A DNA stretch of 64,000 nt from Saprospiraceae bacterium UBA3362 (GTDB lineage Bacteria > Bacteroidota > Bacteroidia > Chitinophagales > Saprospiraceae), in contig DEQQ01000084.1 in NCBI GenBank assembly GCA_002360455.1, forward strand, positions 1 to 64,000. Reading direction: 5' to 3'. Shown here piece after piece: positions 1 to 7,909 of this stretch. The translations under genes and the position numbers were made by a program. Position 1 is the first letter of the stretch; each line of letters starts with the position of its first letter. The notes beneath the pieces were generated by a model that worked only from the letters and a program-made list of their open reading frames with translations, was not told where the DNA came from and did no database searches.

Positions 1-115
<115 letters not shown>

Positions 116-363
116 AAGATCTTGACTTGTCTTGATTACTCAAGACAATGTTTGTTATCTATACCATAAGATTTGATTATCCTGTCTCGCTAGCTTTTTT
201 TTTAACTAGATCCGCGTTTATCTCGAATTCAATTTTTAATGGTTTTAACCATTACCTTTTTCTATTTTCCCTAGCCTGTCAATGAACGTTTTAGATCTTA
301 TTTTTTATCTATTTCTAGACTTAAAATTCTTTCTAACTTTTCCCTCCTCTTCCGAAGGGACTG
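116..363 (-). other. 16S rRNA leader with GUAA-capped hairpin
   Basis: This stretch has no gene and should be the pre-16S leader, since a strong promoter sits at 364-395. Just before the mature 16S end there is a perfect 9-bp stem, 127-135 with 140-148, whose loop reads GTAA on the transcribed (minus) strand, a GNRA tetraloop. Such leader hairpins usually serve processing or antitermination; the role here is inferred. The rest of the leader is AT-rich and shows no other clear element. An RNase III stem with the 16S trailer cannot be checked because the 3' end is outside the window. Confidence 0.6.
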
Positions 364-395
364 CAAAGATATAGCTCCTTATGGGATCTCACAAA
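364..395 (-). promoter_or_regulatory. rRNA operon promoter (TTTG-N20-TATCTTTG)
   Basis: Read on the minus strand, TTTG (395-392) is followed after 20 bases by TATCTTTG (371-364), which fits the Bacteroidota -33/-7 consensus TTTG / TAnnTTTG. Transcription would start near 357 and give a leader of about 240 bases before the 16S gene. It lies about 40 bases beyond the crtY stop codon. Confidence 0.72.
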
Positions 396-435
396 CTAAT
401 TTACAAAAAAATAACAAATTTTATTTTTGTAATAT

Positions 436-1272
436 TTAGTGTTCTGATTTAGAATTGCTTACAATATCTTTTATTAAAATTATACTTAATAAATAATCCC
501 AGCCAAATATAAAATCTTCTACTGGAATACTTATTAATCTTATTTGTGAAAATTCTTGCGGATTGTATGCTACTAAAGGTTGAGAGGTAAACATTCCTGT
601 AAGTAATCCATCCACCAAAATCATTGGGATAATAATTATCGGAAATGATACAATTAATACTTCATGTTTTGAAGTCTTTCTGATCATTGCAAGGCAACAT
701 AATGCAATCCCAACTCCTGAAGTAAAACAACTGTACAACTTATCATCAAATTTGAAATAAAATAAGGTCAAAACCACAATTACTACTACAATCAGCAAGT
801 TTGAACTTCTTTTTTCTCTTAAGTTTGATCCGAATCTGTCTACCAAATGAAAAATGTATAATGAAGCGTAGGGCACAACCAAAAACCAAATGATCTCCTC
901 TATAGGGAATCCTCCAATAGAAAAACCTGATACATATTTTGGATTAAATCCCCATATTCCTACCTCAGTAAATGCATAATCCCAGATAATAAAACAAAAA
1001 GCTGCTGTGATTACTGACAATAGCCAGTCTTTGATAAAATGATATTGATACGCAAAAACATCTAAGATGCCTGCAAAAATAAAAACCGGAATAAAAACTA
1101 TAATATGATGAATAATATACAGATATTCTGTCTCAAATTGCTTTATGTAAAACAAATGGGGAACGGCTAGTTGCAAATCTGACGGTGTGATCTCATGAGA
1201 TAATGGATACAATAGCAGCAAAGCCGCTAATAAAATACCGAACCCAAGTTTAACTACCGATTTTAAAACCAT
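436..1272 (-). CDS. crtY: Lycopene cyclase, CrtYcd-type membrane protein
   Basis: A 278-residue integral membrane protein of the heterodimeric-type (CrtYc/CrtYd) lycopene cyclase family, with the two halves fused in one chain. It should convert the linear ends of lycopene to beta-rings in the inner membrane. Visible family motifs are WDYAFTEVGIWGFNP (97-111) with PIEEIIWF (123-130) in the first half and IPVEDFIFGW (249-258) in the second; the acidic pairs in these motifs are the family signature. About seven hydrophobic helices are visible. It is the last gene of crtI-crtB-crtY, 27 bases after crtB. No terminator is obvious between its stop and the rRNA promoter. The product ring type (beta) is the family expectation, not seen directly. 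Confidence 0.85.
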   Translation of the reverse strand: MVLKSVVKLGFGILLAALLLLYPLSHEITPSDLQLAVPHLFYIKQFETEYLYIIHHIIVFIPVFIFAGILDVFAYQYHFIKDWLLSVITAAFCFIIWDYAFTEVGIWGFNPKYVSGFSIGGFPIEEIIWFLVVPYASLYIFHLVDRFGSNLREKRSSNLLIVVVIVVLTLFYFKFDDKLYSCFTSGVGIALCCLAMIRKTSKHEVLIVSFPIIIIPMILVDGLLTGMFTSQPLVAYNPQEFSQIRLISIPVEDFIFGWDYLLSIILIKDIVSNSKSEH

Positions 1273-1299
1273 TTAAGGTGTGAAAGTAATTAAAAGAAT

Positions 1300-2130
1300 T
1301 CAAAACTTGGATCTCAACAGTAATAGAATTTTTTTTGAAGTCGATACACTTACTCTTTTACTTAATAATTCGTTCGCTGTCATCTTTTTGATTTTCTCCA
1401 ATAATTCAGAAAACAATAAAAATGCAAGCTTGACACCATTTCTACAAGTGTCGGGAAGTCGTTCGATTCCAACCTTTGCCAAAAGAAAATCATTCGAAAT
1501 ATCCGACTCGATATCTTTCTTTACGTTTTCAGTTAATTCATATTTTTCCATGGTTGGAAAATAAATTCTTCCCCTTTCCTGATAATCACTTTTTATATCT
1601 CTCAAGAAATTAACTTTTTGAAATGCGGAGCCTAGGAATTGCGCCAAAGATTTCAATTCATCAAATTCTTTTTGTGATCCTCCAACAAATACTTTAAGGC
1701 ACATAAGCCCTACTACTTCGGCAGATCCATAAATATACTTTTTATATTGCTTCTCATTGTATTTACTTATTGTGAGATCCATTTCCATACTGTCAAGAAA
1801 AGCATCAATATATTCCACATCTATATTATAGTTATGCACAACTTTTTGGAAAGAATTCAAAATTGGATTGAAACTAATTTTATTTTTAATCGCAGAATGT
1901 GTATCTCTTCGAAATTGGCTTAAAAGTTCTGCTTGATTAAATCCATGAAAACTGTCTACAATCTCATCCGCAATCCTTACAAAACCATAAATCTGCCTTA
2001 TTGGTGTTCTCAATGATGAATCAAATAAATTGATTCCCATTGAAAAGGAAGTACTGTATGAACTTGTAAGCAACTCAGAAGTTTTGTTACAAATGGAATC
2101 ATATAATGTTATTCCTTGCATTATCAACAT
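1300..2130 (-). CDS. crtB: Phytoene synthase
   Basis: A squalene/phytoene synthase family protein of 276 residues, which condenses two geranylgeranyl diphosphates to phytoene, the first committed carotenoid step. Both Mg-diphosphate binding aspartate motifs are present: DEIVD at 55-59 and NFLRDIKSD at 174-182, followed by the family motif ERGRIYFP. Length is normal for the family, so a squalene synthase is less likely, and the neighbours CrtI and CrtY settle the pathway. The annotated start overlaps the crtI stop by seven bases; a start at the fourth codon (Met at 2121) would remove the overlap and is equally possible. Tight spacing indicates translational coupling in the crt operon. Confidence 0.9.
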   Translation of the reverse strand: MLIMQGITLYDSICNKTSELLTSSYSTSFSMGINLFDSSLRTPIRQIYGFVRIADEIVDSFHGFNQAELLSQFRRDTHSAIKNKISFNPILNSFQKVVHNYNIDVEYIDAFLDSMEMDLTISKYNEKQYKKYIYGSAEVVGLMCLKVFVGGSQKEFDELKSLAQFLGSAFQKVNFLRDIKSDYQERGRIYFPTMEKYELTENVKKDIESDISNDFLLAKVGIERLPDTCRNGVKLAFLLFSELLEKIKKMTANELLSKRVSVSTSKKILLLLRSKF

Positions 2131-3602
2131 TTTTGTTTACAAAGTTGAGCTGCCAATTGTCCCGATATCAATGAAGGCGGAAGTCCGGGGCCGGGATGCG
2201 AAAGTTGCCCTGCAAAAAACATGTTTTTCAATTTTTTATGCTTGATTTTGGGCTTTAAAAATGCTGTTTGAGATATTACATTAGAAAGACCATAGGCATT
2301 GCCTTTGTAACTGTAGTAGTCCTCAATAAAATGATCTTTGTTATAGCTTCTTTTAAACAAAATATGCTCTTGGATTGATTGATTTGTTTTTGCCTCAATT
2401 CTATGAATGATTTGCTCAAACAGTCTTCTCTCCTGAGCTTCGTCCACACTCATCTCCACAGACAGTGGCACCAAAATAAAAACATTTTCCTTCCCCATTG
2501 GAGCAACAGATGGATCTGTAATAGAAGGAACACAGACATAAAATAATGCTTGCTCAGGATAAGTATGCAGGTTGTAGATTGATTGGGAATGAGCATCAAA
2601 ATCAGTATCAAAAAATAAATTATGATGCAACAATCCTTGTAATTTTTTATCTATTGCCAAATAAAATAATAAACAGCTTGGGGCAAGTTTTCTAGAATTC
2701 CAATACTGTTCATCGTATTGTTTGTATTGTTGAGGCAAACAATGAGTATCAATATGTTGATAATCTCCGGTTGCAATCAATCCATCGCAAGGCAATTCAG
2801 ATTTGGATGTTTGAATTGCATATACATTGTTATCCTTTGCCAATATTCTTTTAAGTTCAGTATTGAGTTCAAACCGAACTCCTTTTTTTAAGGCAAGCTG
2901 ATAAAAAGCATTCATCAATTGAATCATACCTCCTTTAGGATAGTGAGTACCTAAAACAAGATCAGCATAATTCATCAATGAATATAATGCAGGAGTTTCT
3001 GTTGGCTTTGCGCCCAGAAAAAGAATGGGAAATAACAGCAGCTGCAATAATTTTTCGTCTTGAATTCCTTTTCTTATTTCTTTATCAATGGATTTAAACA
3101 TATCCATTTTGAAAAAACTACTGAGTACTTCAAAATTAAAATATTCCACCATAGAATCTGCCGGAGTCCTTACATAAGTATTCATACCTGCATTGTATTT
3201 AAACTCAGCATCACGAATAAATCGTCTAATGAACTCAGAACTTCCTTTCTGCAAAGATTCAAATTTTAAGAGGGCTTCTTCAAAATCATCAGGTTTATCA
3301 AATCTGTCCTGTTTAAAAAAAACTCTGTAAGAGGGATCAAGTCTTAGTAATTCAAAATACTTAGAAAGGTCCTCACCATGTTCTTTAAAAAATCGTTCAA
3401 AAATTTCCGGCATCCAATACCAACTGGGACCCATATCATAATGAAATCCATTCCACTCAAAACTCCTAGCCCTTCCTCCAATTTCTCCATTTTTGTCGAT
3501 GACCGTCACCTCTAGCTCAGGGTTTGAGGAAAGCTCAATGGCTGCTGTCAGGCCAGAAATTCCTGCTCCTACAACAATGATATGTTTTTTTGTTCGGGTC
3601 AA
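2124..3602 (-). CDS. crtI: Phytoene desaturase (CrtI type)
   Basis: A 492-residue FAD-dependent phytoene desaturase that introduces the conjugated double bonds turning phytoene into lycopene. The N-terminus has the dinucleotide-binding fold with VGAGISG at 11-17, an acidic residue (VTVID) at the end of the second strand, and the GGRARS motif typical of the CrtI/amine-oxidase fold. The C-terminus has the CrtI signature with HPGPGLPPSLISG. Length matches CrtI (about 490-510). It is the first gene of crtI-crtB-crtY. No TAnnTTTG box was seen in the 249 bases upstream, so its promoter is unassigned. No crtE or crtZ lies in the window, so precursor supply and ring hydroxylation, if any, are encoded elsewhere. 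Confidence 0.9.
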   Translation of the reverse strand: MTRTKKHIIVVGAGISGLTAAIELSSNPELEVTVIDKNGEIGGRARSFEWNGFHYDMGPSWYWMPEIFERFFKEHGEDLSKYFELLRLDPSYRVFFKQDRFDKPDDFEEALLKFESLQKGSSEFIRRFIRDAEFKYNAGMNTYVRTPADSMVEYFNFEVLSSFFKMDMFKSIDKEIRKGIQDEKLLQLLLFPILFLGAKPTETPALYSLMNYADLVLGTHYPKGGMIQLMNAFYQLALKKGVRFELNTELKRILAKDNNVYAIQTSKSELPCDGLIATGDYQHIDTHCLPQQYKQYDEQYWNSRKLAPSCLLFYLAIDKKLQGLLHHNLFFDTDFDAHSQSIYNLHTYPEQALFYVCVPSITDPSVAPMGKENVFILVPLSVEMSVDEAQERRLFEQIIHRIEAKTNQSIQEHILFKRSYNKDHFIEDYYSYKGNAYGLSNVISQTAFLKPKIKHKKLKNMFFAGQLSHPGPGLPPSLISGQLAAQLCKQKC

Positions 3603-3795
3603 TTTATTGCCAATGAATTTTTAAAATCAGCTTAACTATTTCAATCTATAAAACCTGATAATCAGTTAATTAGTAAAATTATTGTTTTGAAACTAATCCA
3701 CAGTTCAAATGAATATCCCAAATTTTACAACGAAACTATGAAATTCAACTTTAAAAATAAAGTTTTGTTTAACATTATTGGTAAAATAATTAAAC

Positions 3796-3830
3796 AAAAA
3801 AGGTCTGAATGAAAACATTCAGACCTTTTT
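3796..3830 (-). terminator. Intrinsic terminator of rpsA (bidirectional)
   Basis: A perfect 15-bp stem (3797-3811 with 3816-3830) with loop AAAA encloses the core GGTCTGAATG. It ends in T-runs on both strands, 22 bases past the rpsA stop. It should end rpsA transcription before the crt operon. Confidence 0.85.
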
Positions 3831-3851
3831 CTTTTAAGTCTATAGTTTATC

Positions 3852-6176
3852 TTACTCGGCTTTTCCGCCTTTTAGATTGTCTTGCAAAACTTTCAATTCA
3901 TCCATCTTACCTGCTGCCGCCAACTCTGCTTGTTGTGGCCAAGTAGTTGGATCATGCATTCTGTAGCGAGAGCCGGCGTTTTCCAAAATCTCCTTTAGCT
4001 TATCTACCTGAGCATTCGCCAAATCATTGAATGAATAAATACCGTCTGCATTAAGCAATTCTGCTATTTTAGGTCCTATCCCTTCAATAATTTTAAGGTC
4101 ATCGGATGCACCGGAGCTTGGAGCTTGGCTTACCGTTGTCTCTTCACTTTTAGTTTCTACCACAGGTTCTGGTTTTGGCTCAGGCTTTGCTTCTGCTTTA
4201 GGTGCTGCGGATTCTTTTGCCGCTTGAGCTTCTTGAAGTTGCTCTTTCAAAGCCGAAAACCCTTCCAACTCTCCCAAAGTAGCCATTTCTATCTTTGAAT
4301 TTTGCTTCTCAATTACTTTCTGAGTTTTCTTCTGCTCGTGATCCTTTTCTTTCTTTACATTATCCTCTGCTTCTCTCTTTACATCGGATAAAAATTGAGA
4401 ATGAGACACAATTATTTTCTTGTCATCTCTGTTGAATTCGATCACTTTTACTGTCAGTGTCTCTTCCATCATAGCCTGAGTATTGTCCTCCTTTTTCATA
4501 TGTTTTGTCGGCGCATAAGCTTCCAAACCGTATGGCAATTGAACTGTATAACCTCTGTCATCTTTACGAGTAACAGTAGCCTCATGATATGATCCTACAG
4601 GGAACACATTCTCGAAAGTATCCCATGGATTTTCTTCCAATTGCTTGTGTCCCAAAGATAATTTTCTTGACTCAGAATCTATTTCCATTACTACTACTTC
4701 AAGCTGGTTGCCCACTCTAGTATATTCTGATGGGTGATTGTATCTTTTAGTCCATGAAAGATCGGAAATATGAACCATACCGCCGATTCCCTCACCAAGC
4801 TCAACAAAAACACCATATGGTGTCAAGTTTTTCACTGTGCCTGAGTGTCTTGAGCCCACTGGATAATTCTTCTGAATTTGATTCCATGGATCTTCTGTAA
4901 GTTGTTTTAAACTTAAAGACATCTTTCTTTCTGCACGATCTAAAGTAACCACTTTTGCCTCCAATTCTTGGCCAAGGAAGAAGAAATCTTTGGCATTAAC
5001 CGGCTGACTGTTCCAATTTACTTCTGACACGTGAATCAATCCTTCAACTCCTGACTGGATTTCCAAGAAAGCTCCATAATCTTCTATGTTTACGATCTTT
5101 CCTTTTACGATTGATCCTTCTACAACATCCATAGGAAGAACATCCCACGGGTGAGCCTGAAGTTGTTTTAAGCCCAAAGAAATTCGCTTCTTGTTCTCAT
5201 CAAAATCCAACACCACAACATTGACTTTTTGGTTCTTCTCCAATACATCCGTAGGATGATTGATTCTTCCCCAAGATATATCGGTGATATACAACAATCC
5301 ATCCACACCTCCTAGATCCAAGAAAGCTCCAAAGTCTGTGATATTTTTTACTGTACCTTCAAGAACCTGACCCTTCTCCAAGCCTGACAATACTTGCTCT
5401 CTGGCTTCTTGAAGATCTCCTTCTATTAATACTTTGTGAGAAACTACAGCATTTTTGATGGTTTCGTTGATTTTCACAACCTTGAACTCCATAGTTTTGC
5501 CTACGTATGCATCATAATCTACAATAGGCTTAATGTCTATTTGAGAACCAGGTAAAAATGTCTCAAGTCCCATACAATCTACAATCAAACCACCCTTAGT
5601 CTTACTCACAACACTTCCTTTGATGATTGTGCCATTTTTGTAGGAGTCAACAAGGTTTTCCCAAGCTCTAAGCAACTTTGCCTTCTTTCTTGACAACTGC
5701 AGATGACCTTTTTCATCTTCTGTTCTCTCTACATAAATCTCTACAGAATCACCAGGCTTAAGATCCATATCTCTAAATTCGGATAATGGAATCAAACCAT
5801 CTGATTTGTATTTAATATCAAATAAAACATCGTTGCCGGTTATACTGCCAACCTTGCCCAAAAGGACCTGTCCATCAGTAATTGTAGCAAATGATGCTGC
5901 ATAATCTTTTGAGAATTTCTCGCGTTCTTCTTTGGAGTAATTTACAGTGTTCTTATTGGTAATAGACCAATCAAAATGATCATGTGGTCCATCCCATTGG
6001 TCTTCCTTCACTAAGGTTTCTAATGCTACCTCATCTTCTAGAAAAGTGATAATATCCTCTTCCTTCTTTTTCGGAGCTTCAAGGTCTTCTGAAGATGTTA
6101 TATCATCATTAGAAAATTCACTTTGATTGTCATCAATCAATTCGTCTTTTGGGTCTAAGTTGTTGTTATCCAACAT
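3852..6176 (-). CDS. rpsA: 30S ribosomal protein S1 with C-terminal HhH domain
   Basis: A 774-residue S1 protein, longer than the usual 550-600. It binds mRNA on the small ribosomal subunit. An acidic N-terminal extension (1-95) is followed by six S1 RNA-binding repeats at about 100-165, 180-248, 266-338, 353-425, 438-511 and 526-596. A charged, probably coiled-coil stretch (600-650) and an Ala/Pro/Glu linker come next, then an extra globular tail (691-774) with a helix-hairpin-helix motif EGIGPKIAELL (698-708) and a conserved RYRMHDPTTWPQQA block. From memory, the same tail is found on S1 and L21 of some Bacteroidota; its partner is not known to me. The gene stands alone, with its own promoter and terminator. 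Because Bacteroidota lack strong Shine-Dalgarno use, S1 is likely important for initiation. Confidence 0.93.
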   Translation of the reverse strand: MLDNNNLDPKDELIDDNQSEFSNDDITSSEDLEAPKKKEEDIITFLEDEVALETLVKEDQWDGPHDHFDWSITNKNTVNYSKEEREKFSKDYAASFATITDGQVLLGKVGSITGNDVLFDIKYKSDGLIPLSEFRDMDLKPGDSVEIYVERTEDEKGHLQLSRKKAKLLRAWENLVDSYKNGTIIKGSVVSKTKGGLIVDCMGLETFLPGSQIDIKPIVDYDAYVGKTMEFKVVKINETIKNAVVSHKVLIEGDLQEAREQVLSGLEKGQVLEGTVKNITDFGAFLDLGGVDGLLYITDISWGRINHPTDVLEKNQKVNVVVLDFDENKKRISLGLKQLQAHPWDVLPMDVVEGSIVKGKIVNIEDYGAFLEIQSGVEGLIHVSEVNWNSQPVNAKDFFFLGQELEAKVVTLDRAERKMSLSLKQLTEDPWNQIQKNYPVGSRHSGTVKNLTPYGVFVELGEGIGGMVHISDLSWTKRYNHPSEYTRVGNQLEVVVMEIDSESRKLSLGHKQLEENPWDTFENVFPVGSYHEATVTRKDDRGYTVQLPYGLEAYAPTKHMKKEDNTQAMMEETLTVKVIEFNRDDKKIIVSHSQFLSDVKREAEDNVKKEKDHEQKKTQKVIEKQNSKIEMATLGELEGFSALKEQLQEAQAAKESAAPKAEAKPEPKPEPVVETKSEETTVSQAPSSGASDDLKIIEGIGPKIAELLNADGIYSFNDLANAQVDKLKEILENAGSRYRMHDPTTWPQQAELAAAGKMDELKVLQDNLKGGKAE

Positions 6177-6217
6177 TTTGGAAAATTTTTAAAGGTTAAA
6201 CAATAATTTTAGCGGCG

Positions 6218-6246
6218 CAAATATAAGTCAATTAATTGGCAATCAA
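6218..6246 (-). promoter_or_regulatory. rpsA promoter (TTG-N18-TATATTTG)
   Basis: On the minus strand TTG (6246-6244), 18 bases, then TATATTTG (6225-6218) match the Bacteroidota -33/-7 consensus. The -7 box lies 42 bases before the rpsA start, giving a 5' UTR of about 35 bases. Confidence 0.65.
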
Positions 6247-6379
6247 TATAAATTCTCAAAATTAACCAAAGAATATTTCAATAATTTAAAAGGCTTTTGC
6301 TCTCAGTTTTCTTCTTCTTTGGGTTTCTACTCGGTTTTTTTACAAAAACAATTTTGCTCCTATTCTATTTTCTTTGATT

Positions 6380-7153
6380 ATGCTGCTTCATTATAAAGAA
6401 TATGGCCAGGGTCAACCCTTGTTGATTTTGCACGGATACCTGGGCTGTTTGGACAATTGGCAAACCATAGCCAAAGTTTTTGCTCAGAACTTTAGAGTTC
6501 TCTCAATAGATCTTAGAAATCATGGCAGGTCTTTTCATTCTCCTGTATTCAATTATAATGCTATGGCTCAGGATATAGAGTCGCTTGTGTCAGATTTGAG
6601 CTTGGAATCTTGTATCGTGCTTGGCCATTCTATGGGCGGAAAAGTATGCATGAATCTGTTATCAAGAAATCGGATTAAAATCAAAAAATCAATCATAGTG
6701 GATATTGCTCCAAAAGAATATCCTCGGGGCCATGATCAAATATTGAAAGCCCTACAGAGTCTGGATTTAGAAAAATGTCAATCACGTCAAGAAATTAACC
6801 GACATTTTGAACATCAAGGTATTAACCCATTATTAACCCTGTTCTTAGCTAAAAATATTGACCGATCAGAAAACAATAAATTTGTTTGGAAAATCAATCT
6901 TCCGGTGCTCGTTCAAGAATATGATGCAATCAGAAAAGAAATTCATTTCAATAACCCTATAAAGACTCCCTGTCTTTTTGTCAAAGGTGAGAAATCTGAC
7001 TATATCCTTGATTCTGATTGGCACTCCATCACAAAGTCCTTTTTGAATGCAACACTTTCTGTTATTCCCCAAGCAGGGCATTGGGTTCATGCGGAGCAAA
7101 CGACTGATTTTATAACTGCTGTTCAGGCTTTTCTTTCAGATTTTACGAATTGA
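6380..7153 (+). CDS. Alpha/beta hydrolase, YbfF-like
   Basis: An alpha/beta-hydrolase fold protein of about 257 residues, resembling the YbfF esterase group. The oxyanion-hole strand LLILHGYLG, the nucleophile elbow GHSMGG (about residues 82-87) and the C-terminal catalytic histidine in QAGHWVHAEQ are all present, with a short lid region between. The substrate is unknown; thioesterase or carboxylesterase activity is the family expectation. A TTG two codons upstream (6374) could also start it, but the ATG at 6380 is the simpler choice. It is cytoplasmic, with no signal peptide. It is divergent from rpsA and lies 68 bases before ruvA, which may have its own promoter. Confidence 0.8.
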   Translation: MLLHYKEYGQGQPLLILHGYLGCLDNWQTIAKVFAQNFRVLSIDLRNHGRSFHSPVFNYNAMAQDIESLVSDLSLESCIVLGHSMGGKVCMNLLSRNRIKIKKSIIVDIAPKEYPRGHDQILKALQSLDLEKCQSRQEINRHFEHQGINPLLTLFLAKNIDRSENNKFVWKINLPVLVQEYDAIRKEIHFNNPIKTPCLFVKGEKSDYILDSDWHSITKSFLNATLSVIPQAGHWVHAEQTTDFITAVQAFLSDFTN

Positions 7154-7197
7154 TTTTTAGATCCTTTAATATATTATAATTTTATATAATATATTAT

Positions 7198-7205
7198 TAT
7201 CTTTG
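7198..7205 (+). promoter_or_regulatory. Possible -7 box for ruvA
   Basis: TATCTTTG matches TAnnTTTG and lies 16 bases before the ruvA start. No TTG is found at the expected -33 distance, so this is only half a promoter. Confidence 0.35.
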
Positions 7206-7221
7206 CCTTCATTTTTATCAA

Positions 7222-7809
7222 ATGATCAGCTACATACAAGGAAAATTAGCAGAGCGCAAGCCCACGCATGCCGTTATAGAGGCCAATGGAGTAGGCTATC
7301 TGCTGTTTATTAGCATTTACACCTATACTCAACTTCCAGAATCAGGAGAGATCAAACTACATACTTCATTGATTATCAAAGAAGATGGACATCACTTATA
7401 CGGTTTTTGGACAGAGGAGGAAAGGTCTTTGTTCAATGCCTTAATTTCTGTAAGCGGTGTAGGGCCAGGCACTGCAAGATTAATATTATCTTCACTTGAA
7501 CCCCAGTCTGTAAAGCATGCAATTATTCAGGGTGATGATTTGAGTTTTAAAAAAGTGAAAGGAGTTGGCCCAAAAACAGCTCAAAGAATTATCATTGATC
7601 TAAAGGATAAATTATCCAAAGAAATCGGAAGTGAGGGTACTCAATTGAATATTAGTTCGTCTCAAACCAAACCCGGTTCAGAAGCCATGGCGGCCCTTTT
7701 GGCATTGGGATTTTCAAGACCGGCAATAGAACAGGCCCTGAAGTCAGCGCCCAAGGATTTAAGCCTGGTTGAAGATTTAATCAAATATTCATTAAAAAAA
7801 TTAGCCTAA
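7222..7809 (+). CDS. ruvA: Holliday junction branch migration protein RuvA
   Basis: A 195-residue RuvA, full length. It binds four-way junctions as a tetramer and loads the RuvB helicase for branch migration. Domain I is the N-terminal OB fold (MISYIQGKLAERKP onward). Domain II has two helix-hairpin-helix motifs, SGVGPGTARLIL and VKGVGPKTAQRI. After a variable linker, domain III (EAMAALLALGFSRPAI) is the RuvB-contacting helix bundle. The gene is followed 100 bases later by sprA. The ruvA-sprA order is recurrent in Bacteroidota, although the two have no known functional tie. No ruvB or ruvC is in the window. Confidence 0.95.
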   Translation: MISYIQGKLAERKPTHAVIEANGVGYLLFISIYTYTQLPESGEIKLHTSLIIKEDGHHLYGFWTEEERSLFNALISVSGVGPGTARLILSSLEPQSVKHAIIQGDDLSFKKVKGVGPKTAQRIIIDLKDKLSKEIGSEGTQLNISSSQTKPGSEAMAALLALGFSRPAIEQALKSAPKDLSLVEDLIKYSLKKLA

Positions 7810-7909
7810 AATATCATTTTTCCAGACTAAAACCCATGTTTTTGTCGTTTTAAACCATCTATTTTTATCATACTGAACGAGCTCTGCTACAGTTTTTTGA
7901 ATTATAATT

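Noticed and set aside
1280..1564. 94-codon plus-strand frame over crtB
   Set aside because: It lies entirely opposite crtB, whose conserved residues explain the sequence.
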